From NCBI GenBank assembly GCA_023447635.1, contig JAEXNA010000208.1, positions 1 to 64,000 of the forward strand: DNA of 64,000 nucleotides, given 5' to 3'. The notes below the pieces were generated by a model, which did no database searches, was not told the DNA's origin, and was given only the letters and a program-made list of their open reading frames with translations. A program made the translations under genes and the position numbers. The DNA is from Vulcanimicrobiota bacterium. GTDB taxonomy: Bacteria; Vulcanimicrobiota; Xenobia; Xenobiales; JADMJV01. The number at the start of each line of letters is the position of its first letter. Position 1 is the first letter of the stretch. Of this stretch, positions 26,126-33,319 are shown piece after piece.

Positions 26126-26179
26126 ATGAATTACGACCCCAACTTCCTGACCCGAGCGCAGGCCGGCCTCCCCTGCTGA
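26126..26179 (+). CDS. Possible 17-residue ORF
   Basis: ATG to TGA, 17 codons (MNYDPNFLTRAQAGLPC), with GAAGG six bases upstream and third positions nearly all G or C as in the real genes here. It may be a leader peptide for the PPOX gene 47 bases downstream, a small peptide ending in Cys, or a gene remnant. The length alone gives little support. Confidence 0.25.
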   Translation: MNYDPNFLTRAQAGLPC

Positions 26180-26225
26180 GAAGGCCGGGTTTACCTCCAC
26201 CGGCCGGGTGGGATAGCCGTAACCT

Positions 26226-26627
26226 ATGCCGTCTTCTGCTCCGAATCGAATCTCCGAACTGCTCAAAGGGCAGCAGTTCTGCCTGCTCACCACCTTACGC
26301 AAAGACGGCACCTCCGTGCCGACCCCTATGTGGTTCGTCATCGAAGACGAGACGCTCTATATGGCCACGAGAGGCGGCTCGGCCAAGGTCAAAAGGATCG
26401 GCCGCGAAGACAAGGTGACTATCGGCCCTTGCACCGGCGGCGGTCAGGCCACGGGTCCTCAGCGCCCGGCCACAGCAACGGTCTTAGACGCCTCGGAAGC
26501 CGCTCGCGTCGAGTCGCTGCTCAACGCTCGATATGGACTCAAGCGTCGCTTACTCTTGTGGGGCCTGAAATTCGCTCGCGACAAGACGGAAGCCCACATA
26601 GCCGTCCGCCTTAACGAGCAAGGCTAA
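26226..26627 (+). CDS. PPOX-class flavin/F420-binding oxidoreductase family protein
   Basis: 133 aa, split-barrel fold. Motifs: FCLLTTLRKDGTSVPTPMWF at the N-terminus, DETLYMATRGGSAKVKRIGR, DKVTIGPC and ATATVLDASEA, as in PPOX-class F420- or FMN-dependent oxidoreductases related to pyridoxamine-phosphate oxidase. Substrate and cofactor cannot be told from sequence. Cytosolic, no signal. The stop TAA overlaps the stop of the convergent DUF3299-like gene in the tetranucleotide CTAA (26624-26627). Confidence 0.82.
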   Translation: MPSSAPNRISELLKGQQFCLLTTLRKDGTSVPTPMWFVIEDETLYMATRGGSAKVKRIGREDKVTIGPCTGGGQATGPQRPATATVLDASEAARVESLLNARYGLKRRLLLWGLKFARDKTEAHIAVRLNEQG

Positions 26628-27295
26628 GGCATCGCCTGGACATCCTCGGCCTTCATCCTGTAGAGGCAGATGAGCTCGTCATCGCGCACGTCCGGCTCGA
26701 CGGTCAACCGTCCGAACAGCTGCACCGGCTCTTCCATGAGCGGCTTGACCGGCACTGCGCACTCGACAAAAACCCACTCGTTGACTAGCGGCTGCTGGCC
26801 GTAGCAGCAGAGCAGCTGGTTGCGCACCAGCACAAACGCCGAGATCTTGTCGTCGCGGAAGGCTACCGGAACCATATAGCCTGTCAGCGTGACCGCCTGG
26901 CCGTCCAGAGCGGCGACAGCCGACGGCAAAGGTACACCCACCCCTGCCTTAAACCCGGCCAGCAGCCCGAACTCGACTTTAGAATAACCCACACGACGCT
27001 CTCCCCCAGCAGGGTCCTGAGCAAACAGGGCCCGCTGCTCCGGATCGGTGGGAGCAGCCTGAGGAGTTGGAGCCCCCCCTATTAGGGGCTCCGACAACGG
27101 CGCGCCGCGAAGAGGGGCTGGCGTCGCCTCTGGAGTTCGAGCCAGGGTCTGGACGTGTCGCTTCAGGTCCGAGCGAGGGTCCTGGGAGAGGGAAAAGGCC
27201 ACCAGCAGCAAGGCCAGGCCGCTAAAGATCATCTCCGGCCAGGGGCGTTCCCTGGGCTCCTTTCTCGTCCTTTTAGACAAGAGAGAAGCCTCCAT
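26624..27295 (-). CDS. DUF3299-like membrane-anchored protein
   Basis: 223 aa from the ATG at 27295. Basic N-terminus, one membrane segment (MIFSGLALLLVAFSLS), a Pro/Ala-rich linker, then a domain with LDGQAVTLTGYMVPVAF, ISAFVLVRNQLLCCYGQQPL and VNEWVFVECAV. This matches the DUF3299 pattern (LDGKxVxLxGFMVPL ... LLVP). The double Cys in LCCYG could bind metal. DUF3299 proteins are often found with ABC or metal-handling genes. Here the divergent neighbour is a His-rich lipoprotein, and a Fur-type palindrome sits 18 bases upstream of this start, suggesting metal-dependent control. Further in-frame upstream starts (ATG 27340, TTG 27349) would run through the palindrome. Confidence 0.72.
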   Translation of the reverse strand: MEASLLSKRTRKEPRERPWPEMIFSGLALLLVAFSLSQDPRSDLKRHVQTLARTPEATPAPLRGAPLSEPLIGGAPTPQAAPTDPEQRALFAQDPAGGERRVGYSKVEFGLLAGFKAGVGVPLPSAVAALDGQAVTLTGYMVPVAFRDDKISAFVLVRNQLLCCYGQQPLVNEWVFVECAVPVKPLMEEPVQLFGRLTVEPDVRDDELICLYRMKAEDVQAMP

Positions 27296-27312
27296 TGGTG
27301 CTCGACAAGAAC

Positions 27313-27330
27313 ATGATATTTGATTATCAT
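27313..27330. promoter_or_regulatory. Fur/Zur-type operator palindrome
   Basis: ATGATA-N6-TATCAT, perfect 6-bp arms. Read on the minus strand it contains ATGATAATCA, identical to the core of the Fur consensus box. It is the AT-rich exception in a GC-rich neighbourhood and lies between the divergent DUF3299-like and His-rich lipoprotein genes, where one bound repressor could control both. Confidence 0.55.
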
Positions 27331-27385
27331 TTATTGCCATCGAGGTCAAGCCGACCTATCTTCTTGCCTACAGGAGGCCCACTAC

Positions 27386-27895
27386 TTGCCTTTCCACCTT
27401 CACAATCTGTTCGCAGCGACCGCCCTCAGTCTACTGTTGGGTGGCTGCACGCCCTCGACTCCCACCGACTCTCCTTCTCCCCACCCCTCGGCCTCCGCGC
27501 ACGACCATGACCACGAGCACGGCCATACCGCTCCTCACGGGGGAGGCCTTACCGCCGTCGGAAAACACGCGGCCCATCTGGAGGTCTGCCTCGACCCGGC
27601 GAGCGGAACGGTCGACCTCTACCTTCTCGACGGAGAAGCCGAGAAGGCCATCCGCGCCGAACCGGCTCATCCGCTGCAACTCAAGCTAAACGTCCCTAAA
27701 ACCCTATCACTGACTCTCGAACCTGTGGCGGACCCGCTGAGCAGCGAAACGGAGACCTCAACCTCGCATTTCCGAGCGAGTAGCCCGGACCTGAAGTCCC
27801 AAATCCAACTGGAAGGCACTCTGGATGAAGTCGAGCTGCAGGGGCAAAGCTACACTAACCTCAAGCTGGTGTATCCCGGAGGCATCCCTCATTGA
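27386..27895 (+). CDS. Histidine-rich metal-binding lipoprotein
   Basis: 169 aa. I choose the TTG at 27386: it has GGAGG eight bases upstream and gives a short signal peptide (HNLFAATALSLLLGGC) with lipobox LGGC, Cys 21. The mature N-terminus is a metal-chelating stretch, AHDHDHEHGHTAPHGG. A beta-rich domain follows (HLEVCLDPASGTVDLYLLDG) with VELQGQSYTNLKLVYPGG at the end. Likely a periplasmic or surface zinc, copper or nickel buffer. The divergent DUF3299-like gene and the palindrome between them point to a small metal-homeostasis unit. The frame is also open from a TTG at 27320, inside the palindrome, which is unlikely. Confidence 0.78.
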   Translation: MPFHLHNLFAATALSLLLGGCTPSTPTDSPSPHPSASAHDHDHEHGHTAPHGGGLTAVGKHAAHLEVCLDPASGTVDLYLLDGEAEKAIRAEPAHPLQLKLNVPKTLSLTLEPVADPLSSETETSTSHFRASSPDLKSQIQLEGTLDEVELQGQSYTNLKLVYPGGIPH

Positions 27896-27955
27896 CGCTG
27901 CCAGGACTCAGCCCCTCCACAGAGAAACTATGAACATCATAGGAGGCGCTTTCTC

Positions 27956-29503
27956 TTGCAATCCATTCAGACGCTCGTATCCGAGCTGGAAACTCTGGGC
28001 ACCCAGGTGCAGACTGTAGCTTCCCGACTGGCCCACGCCAGCGGCAATCTCGAACTGCCCAGCAATTCCACCACCTTGCAGCAGCTTCACCAACTGCGCC
28101 ACAGCGCCGAGTCGCGAGCCAATCGAGCGGAAGCTCAGGTGGTCCGACTGCAGCGGAGTTTAGAAAAGGAGACTCAGCAGTCCCACACTTCGGCGCAAGA
28201 GCTGCAGCGCCTGGCCTACCAGGATGCGCTTACGGGGTTAGCCAACGCCAATCTGTTAGCCCAGCACGTAGAGGGGTTGCTGGCCCACCTGGAACCCGGC
28301 CTTGGCCTGCTGGTAATGCTGGTCGACGTCGATCACTTCTCGGTGCTCAACCAGATGCTGGGCCACGAACAAGGCGACCAGATGCTGATCCGCATCGCCG
28401 AACGCCTGCAGGAGATGATGAATGAGCAGGGCGGGGCCGCCGGTCGACCTTCGGAGGACGAGTTTGCTCTAATTCTCACCGTCCCCCTGGCGGAAGCCGA
28501 ACAGCGCGCCGCCCAGATGGGACAAGCCGTTCGCCAGCGCCTGGGGGCGCCGTTTCTGCTGCAAGGGCAACAGCTGACCCTGACCGTTAGCCAGGGCGCC
28601 TGCTACGCTACTCAGGGACCCGGCTCGACGCTCCTGCACCGTGCCCGCGTCGCTCTGACCGATGCCAAGAGCCGAGGTCGGAACCAACTGCGCCTATTCA
28701 GTCCTGACTTCGAGCGCCAGCAGCGCCGAGAGTCGACTCTCGAGTTTCAGCTGGGCTTCGCTTTGGAAAGCGGAGAGCTGTTCTTTGAATACCTACCGAT
28801 CATCTGGCTGGACTCCGAGCCCGGCGGGTCGGTCAAGGGTCGCCTGATCGGCGTAGAAGCCCTGTTGCGCTGGAACCATCGTAGCGAAGGCGTCTTGCCG
28901 GCCGCCCAGTTCCTGGCCGCCGCCGAGCGCTCGGGTCGCATCGTCGCTATCGGCGAACGCATGCTCGAGGCGGCTTGCGCCCAGGTCGCGCGCTGGCGCA
29001 AAGAAGGGGCCGACCTGTACCTGAACTTCAACCTCAGCGGTCGAGAGCTGCTGGTTCCTGGCCTGGCCGCCCGAGCGGCGGAGGTCGCTGACCGCGAAGG
29101 CGTGGCCCGAGAGCGGTTGACCTTCGAATTCTGTGAAAACTACGCGTCCCTCGACGAGGAAATGATCGACCGCACCGTCTCGGAGCTACGCCTGGCCGGT
29201 TTCCCGCTAGCTCTCGACAGTTTTGGAGCTGGCGTCTCCTCTCTTCGCAGGCTCAGCGAGGTTCAGTTTCTGAAGCTCTCGCCTCGACTGCTGCAAGACG
29301 ACCCCGCCCTGGTGGGGAAGGCGCTGGCCATCGCCGGTGGACTAGGCCTGGTTACGGTTGGAGTGGGGGTCGAGAATGGAGACCAGGCGCGCTGGCTGGT
29401 CCAGCAAGGCTGCCCCAGCGTTCAGGGCTTCTTCTTCTCCCCTCCGCTCGACCCGGACGGAGTGCTGGAACTCTACCGTTCGAAGCCGCGCTGGACGCTC
29501 TAA
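27956..29503 (+). CDS. Degenerate GGDEF-EAL protein, probably a c-di-GMP effector
   Basis: 515 aa, TTG start with GGAGG nine bases upstream. Coiled-coil N-terminus (residues about 1-85), a GGDEF fold at about 86-245 and an EAL fold at about 255-510. The cyclase signature reads SEDEF instead of GGDEF, so cyclase activity is unlikely. The EAL motif itself is kept (GVEALLRWNH), but LDSFGAG replaces DDFGTG, LKLSP replaces the KID aspartate and VGVEN replaces AEGVE, so several metal ligands of active phosphodiesterases are lost. Inference: it binds rather than makes or breaks c-di-GMP. No membrane segment. Confidence 0.85.
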   Translation: MQSIQTLVSELETLGTQVQTVASRLAHASGNLELPSNSTTLQQLHQLRHSAESRANRAEAQVVRLQRSLEKETQQSHTSAQELQRLAYQDALTGLANANLLAQHVEGLLAHLEPGLGLLVMLVDVDHFSVLNQMLGHEQGDQMLIRIAERLQEMMNEQGGAAGRPSEDEFALILTVPLAEAEQRAAQMGQAVRQRLGAPFLLQGQQLTLTVSQGACYATQGPGSTLLHRARVALTDAKSRGRNQLRLFSPDFERQQRRESTLEFQLGFALESGELFFEYLPIIWLDSEPGGSVKGRLIGVEALLRWNHRSEGVLPAAQFLAAAERSGRIVAIGERMLEAACAQVARWRKEGADLYLNFNLSGRELLVPGLAARAAEVADREGVARERLTFEFCENYASLDEEMIDRTVSELRLAGFPLALDSFGAGVSSLRRLSEVQFLKLSPRLLQDDPALVGKALAIAGGLGLVTVGVGVENGDQARWLVQQGCPSVQGFFFSPPLDPDGVLELYRSKPRWTL

Positions 29504-29594
29504 CCACTCGCTGCCGTCGAAGCTGCCCCGCACTCTTTCAACGTTGCGGAATCCTTCTTGACAGCCCATGGGGCGGGTGGGAAACTACTCGAGT

Positions 29595-30950
29595 ATGTCT
29601 AAAAAAGCGGTACGAGGAACGCTCCTCGATGTGGTCTCTAACCCCTTCCATCACGATGACGACAAGGAGGCCGTCCGCTACCAACCCGACGGGCTTCTCG
29701 TCTATCAAAACGGGCATTTTCTCGACCACGGTCCGGCTGACGAGGTCCTGCACCGGCATCCTGACGCCGCCGTCGAGGACCACACCGGGCACCTGATCGT
29801 TCCCGGGTTCATCGAGACTCATGTCCACTACGCGCAGACGCGAATTATCGGCTCCTTCGGCCGCCAACTGCTCGACTGGCTGCAAAGCTACACCTTTCCC
29901 GAAGAGCTGAAGTTCCGCTCTAAAGACTACGCCGACGAGGTCGCCAACTTCTTTTTTGACCGTATGGCCCAGATGGGAACAACGACGGTTCAGTCGTTCG
30001 CCACCACTCACAAACATTCGGTGGAAGCGTTCTTTGACGAAGCCGCGCGACGCAACGTCCGCGCCATCACCGGTCTGACCGGGATCGATCGCGAGGGAAC
30101 CGCCCCCGACGCCTACCGCGATACACCTGAAGGCTTCTATGACGGCAGCAAAGAGCTGTTAGAGCGGTACCACGAGAAAGGGCGCGGGCTGTACGCCATC
30201 ACCCCACGGTTCTCGTTCGGCAGCACCGACGCCCAGATGAAGATGGCCCAGCGTCTGGCCGAAGAGCATCCCGACGCCTGGATCCAGACCCACCTTTCCG
30301 AAAACCCTACCGAGTGCGAGGTCGTTCTGCAGTTCTTCCCCGGCTGCAAAGACTATTTGGAAACCTACGAGCGCTACGGCTTGGTGCGCAAACGCGCCTC
30401 CTTCGGACACTGTGTGTACCTCTCGGAAGACGAATTCCGCCGCCTGGGCGAAGCCGATGCCTCCATCACCTTCTGTCCCGCCTCGAACCTGTTCCTGGGC
30501 AGCGGCCATTTCAAGTGGGACCGGGCTAACCATCATAACGTGCGCTGGGGTCTGGGCACGGACAGCGGAGGCGGCAACACGATGTCACTGCTGCGCGCTC
30601 TCGATGACGCCTACAAGACGGGCATGATCCAGGCCGTTTGCGACGATCGAGAAAAGGACGAAGACGCCCTGCGCCTGTCCGCCATCAAAGGGCTCTACTC
30701 TATTACTCTGGCCTCGGCCCACGCCCTGGATCTCGACGATCGGCTGGGTAACTTCGAAGTCGGCAAAGAAGCCGATTTCGTGGTGCTCGACACCGGCGCC
30801 TCGGACATTCTGGATTTCCGACGCGATGGGGCCCGCCCCGCCGACGGCTTGCAGGCCGCTTGTCACCAATTTTTTGGACTCATGATGGTATGGGTCCCGG
30901 AAGTGGTAAAAGCCACTTATATCGGCGGAGCCAACGCGTTCCGTCGTTAA
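29595..30950 (+). CDS. guaD: Guanine deaminase
   Basis: 451 aa from the ATG at 29595 (nine codons inside a longer frame opening at 29568). Amidohydrolase that turns guanine into xanthine and ammonia. Zinc ligands are seen in GFIETHVHYAQTRIIGSFG (HxH), THLSENPTECE, ASFGHCVYLSEDEF and WGLGTDSGGGNTMSLL. The FGRQLLDWLQSYTFPEE stretch is specific for guanine deaminases. The C-terminal PADFVVLDT-like barrel segment is present. Cytosolic. Twenty bases separate it from the lipoprotein gene downstream, so they may share a transcript up to the strong terminator at 31658. Confidence 0.94.
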   Translation: MSKKAVRGTLLDVVSNPFHHDDDKEAVRYQPDGLLVYQNGHFLDHGPADEVLHRHPDAAVEDHTGHLIVPGFIETHVHYAQTRIIGSFGRQLLDWLQSYTFPEELKFRSKDYADEVANFFFDRMAQMGTTTVQSFATTHKHSVEAFFDEAARRNVRAITGLTGIDREGTAPDAYRDTPEGFYDGSKELLERYHEKGRGLYAITPRFSFGSTDAQMKMAQRLAEEHPDAWIQTHLSENPTECEVVLQFFPGCKDYLETYERYGLVRKRASFGHCVYLSEDEFRRLGEADASITFCPASNLFLGSGHFKWDRANHHNVRWGLGTDSGGGNTMSLLRALDDAYKTGMIQAVCDDREKDEDALRLSAIKGLYSITLASAHALDLDDRLGNFEVGKEADFVVLDTGASDILDFRRDGARPADGLQAACHQFFGLMMVWVPEVVKATYIGGANAFRR

Positions 30951-30970
30951 CCCCTTCAAGGAGCAACTCT

Positions 30971-31630
30971 ATGAAATACAAACTCAGCGTGCTGAGCCTG
31001 GCCCTGGCCTCGCTCTTCTTTCTCGCCGGCTGCGGTAGCAGCGGTGGCGAGATCATCATCGACAACCCGTCGGTCCCCGGTCCGAATCAGAACATCGGCA
31101 TCGCCGTACTCGATTTCGCCAACGTCAACGTCCCTGCTACCGTCGACAGCGTTGTGGTAACTGGCTTCGACACCCTCGGGCAGGTCGCTTACGGCCCGGT
31201 CGAAGTGCCCTACTCCGAGCAGTTCACCCTCGAGCAGATGTCGCTGGCCGTGCGCACCCTGTACCTGGACTACTACGACGGCGACTTCCTGGTCGGCCAG
31301 AGCGACGCCCCGGTGGTGCTTAGCGCCAACGGACGCGTGACCGTCAACGTCAACAACTTCGACATCGTCGAAGCCGTCAGCCTGTTTGTGGTGCCTGAAG
31401 TCTCGACCGTGCAGGTCGGAACCAGCCGTCCTCTTTCGGTCACCACCACTCTGTCGACCGGAGACAACTTCACGGTGACCAGCGAAGCTTCGTACACCAG
31501 CAGCGACGCCACCGTGGCGACTGTCAACAGTCGTGGCCAGGTGACCGGCGTCGCCCCTGGAGTGGTGACCATCACGGTCGAGTATCGCGGCCTGTTCGAA
31601 ACCGCCGAGGTCGAAGTTCTGGCTCCTTAA
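30971..31630 (+). CDS. Lipoprotein with a C-terminal BIG2 domain
   Basis: 219 aa. Signal peptide LSVLSLALASLFFLAGC with lipobox LAGC, Cys 21. Residues about 25-130 form an unknown beta domain. Residues about 135-219 are a bacterial Ig-like (BIG2) domain with VSTVQVGTSRPLSVTTTLS, SDATVATVNSRGQVTGVAPG and VTITVEYRG. Cell-surface or periplasmic, probably structural or adhesive. ATG with AAGGAG ten bases upstream. Confidence 0.85.
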   Translation: MKYKLSVLSLALASLFFLAGCGSSGGEIIIDNPSVPGPNQNIGIAVLDFANVNVPATVDSVVVTGFDTLGQVAYGPVEVPYSEQFTLEQMSLAVRTLYLDYYDGDFLVGQSDAPVVLSANGRVTVNVNNFDIVEAVSLFVVPEVSTVQVGTSRPLSVTTTLSTGDNFTVTSEASYTSSDATVATVNSRGQVTGVAPGVVTITVEYRGLFETAEVEVLAP

Positions 31631-31657
31631 TCCGAGCGAGACTCAAGCCCACACGAA

Positions 31658-31690
31658 GAAGCCCGGCCTTGACGGCCGGGCTTCTTTTTT
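31658..31690 (+). terminator. Rho-independent terminator
   Basis: GAAGCCCGGCC-TTGAC-GGCCGGGCTTC, perfect 11-bp stem, followed by six T. Ends the guanine deaminase-BIG2 lipoprotein transcript. Confidence 0.93.
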
Positions 31691-31706
31691 ACGGGGAACG
31701 GCTGCC

Positions 31707-32486
31707 TTACTGTTGCCCGTTCCAAAGGCTGGAAGCCCGGTCCAGCGCCTGGTCCCCGATCTGTCGCCCAGCCGCTCTGGCCCGCAAGTCGGCATCAAGG
31801 TAATGAATACCGCCCAAACGACGGGAGTACCCCGCCTCATTGGCCGCCTCGGTCAGAGTGGCCCAGCGTAGCACCCGGGTGGTCGTGGGCAGGCTCGGAT
31901 CGACCTTCATCTTCCCAGGCCGGAAACTGTACTGGCCGATCAGGTCGAGTTCGCCGTCGTTGTCGTAGTCGTAGTCGCCCCGGGTCACCCCATCGTAGAA
32001 CTCGTCCGAGCCGGTGTAGCGACGAATGACTTCGCTTGCCGCACCGCTAAAAGTCGAGTGTCCGGAGGTGAAGTCGGGAAACGCCGGCGTCACGAAAAGC
32101 CGATTCTGAAACGGAATCCACTCGCTGGCCGGCTTCATTACCGTGCCCTGTCCTGGCCCGCCCCATGTCGGGATCGTCTGTCCAGCGTAGCGGTTGCGGA
32201 TAGCCGAAATAGGGCGGATGTAGTCGAAGTGACGCTTGGCCTCCCATCACGAAATCCCGGCGTCGAACACCGCCCCGTTGGTGGCGAACAGCAACTTTAC
32301 CGTATCGTCGAGCCCGTAGCGGTTCTTCTTGGCGATCTCTAAGGCGATCTGGTTCCAGTGTCCGGGCGGGGTAGTCGATTCGGGCCCGTCCGCCCAGTAC
32401 TCGGCTCGGCACTTTTGCTCTTCCGTCAGGTTCGCGGTGATCTGGAAAATTTCGTCCATGACGAGCGGGCTGAGCGGAGCGATGTT
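31707..32486 (-). pseudogene. Vanadium-haloperoxidase-like PAP2 protein, N-terminus missing and in-frame TGA
   Basis: The leftward frame reads EQKCRAEYWADGPESTTPPG and ATNGAVFDAGIS, then a TGA at 32247-32249, then WEAKRHFDYIRPISAIRNRY and so on in the same frame to a stop at 31707. All three PAP2/vanadium haloperoxidase active-site motifs lie after the TGA: KxxFDYIRP, FTSGHSTFSG and SRRLGGIHYLDAD. The roughly 150 residues expected before the WADGP helix are absent; a stop at 32487-32489 closes the frame on that side. The simplest reading is a decayed gene. A near-homologous position is often Cys or Ser, so selenocysteine read-through is the alternative. Confidence 0.72.
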
Positions 32487-32690
32487 TCATAAAGTCGGCC
32501 TTTCCCATGAGCTGTGTTTCACGGGAATGGGCTAGCGCACAGCCCCCCCGGACTATCTCCCTGAGGATATCGCCCGATCGTTCAAGTCGTAAAGGTGTTC
32601 CTGTACGATTGTATACGTAGGATAGTCGTCCAGCGGATAGAGTCGACGCTGCAGCAGAGGTTCGAACTGTCGCTGGCCGAAGGCGAAGGG

Positions 32691-33257
32691 ATGAGCGACC
32701 TCGTTTTTCAAGCCATCACTTTCGCCTCGCGCTGCCACGAGGGCCAGTTCCGTAAAGGGACCGAGATTCCGTACATCGTCCACCCCCTGAGCATGCTCCG
32801 CTTCCTGGCCCGGCTGGGTGCCCCGGCCGAACTGCAGGCGGCCGCCGTCCTTCACGACGTGGTCGAAGACACCGAGGCGACCCTTCAGGATGTCCGAGAG
32901 CGATTCGGGGACCGCGTCGCCTTCCTGGTGGAAGGCGCCACCGAAAAGGACAAGTCGTTGGGCTGGCTCGAGCGCAAGCAGGCCGCCATCCGGGAAGCCG
33001 AAGAGAGTGACGACCTGGAACTGTTGGTGCTCAAATGTGTCGATAAGCTAGACAACCTCAGCGATATTCGTGAAGACCACGAGCTTCAGGGAGAGTCGAT
33101 CTGGGCTCGCTTCGCCGCCGACCACGCTGCCCAGATGTGGTACTACTCGACCCTGACCCGACTCTTCGTGGGCCGCCTGGGCGGGACGCCCTACGAAGGG
33201 CTGGCGACCCAGATCAAGACCGTCTACGAGTTCGTCTTCGGGCCTCTCCCGGAATAG
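32691..33257 (+). CDS. Small HD-domain (SpoT/MESH1-like) hydrolase
   Basis: 188 aa from the ATG at 32691 (a GTG at 32595 opens the frame earlier). It is almost only the HD hydrolase half of RelA/SpoT: FASRCHEGQFRKGTEIPYIV with HPL, AAAVLHDVVEDTEATLQDV (the HD pair) and KCVDKLDNLSDIRED. There is no synthetase, TGS or ACT domain. Enzymes of this shape hydrolyse (p)ppGpp or similar nucleotides to end or tune the stringent response. Cytosolic. Closed by a long bidirectional terminator. Confidence 0.85.
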   Translation: MSDLVFQAITFASRCHEGQFRKGTEIPYIVHPLSMLRFLARLGAPAELQAAAVLHDVVEDTEATLQDVRERFGDRVAFLVEGATEKDKSLGWLERKQAAIREAEESDDLELLVLKCVDKLDNLSDIREDHELQGESIWARFAADHAAQMWYYSTLTRLFVGRLGGTPYEGLATQIKTVYEFVFGPLPE

Positions 33258-33261
33258 GCCC

Positions 33262-33310
33262 GGAACAAAAAAGAGGCCCGTCCGCAGCGGACGGGCCTCT
33301 TTCTTGTTCC
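33262..33310. terminator. Long bidirectional terminator
   Basis: The core GAGGCCCGTCCG-CAG-CGGACGGGCCTC is perfect. Flanking A-rich and T-rich arms extend the pairing outward to GGAACAA/TTGTTCC with one mismatch, so each strand sees a stem followed by a T-rich run. It sits between the convergent HD gene and the antiporter gene. Confidence 0.92.
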
Positions 33311-33319
33311 AGCAGAGCT

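Noticed and set aside
32230..32260. Selenocysteine insertion at the in-frame TGA
   Set aside because: No obvious SECIS hairpin by eye just after the TGA and the gene also lacks its N-terminus; retained only as an alternative in the finding.
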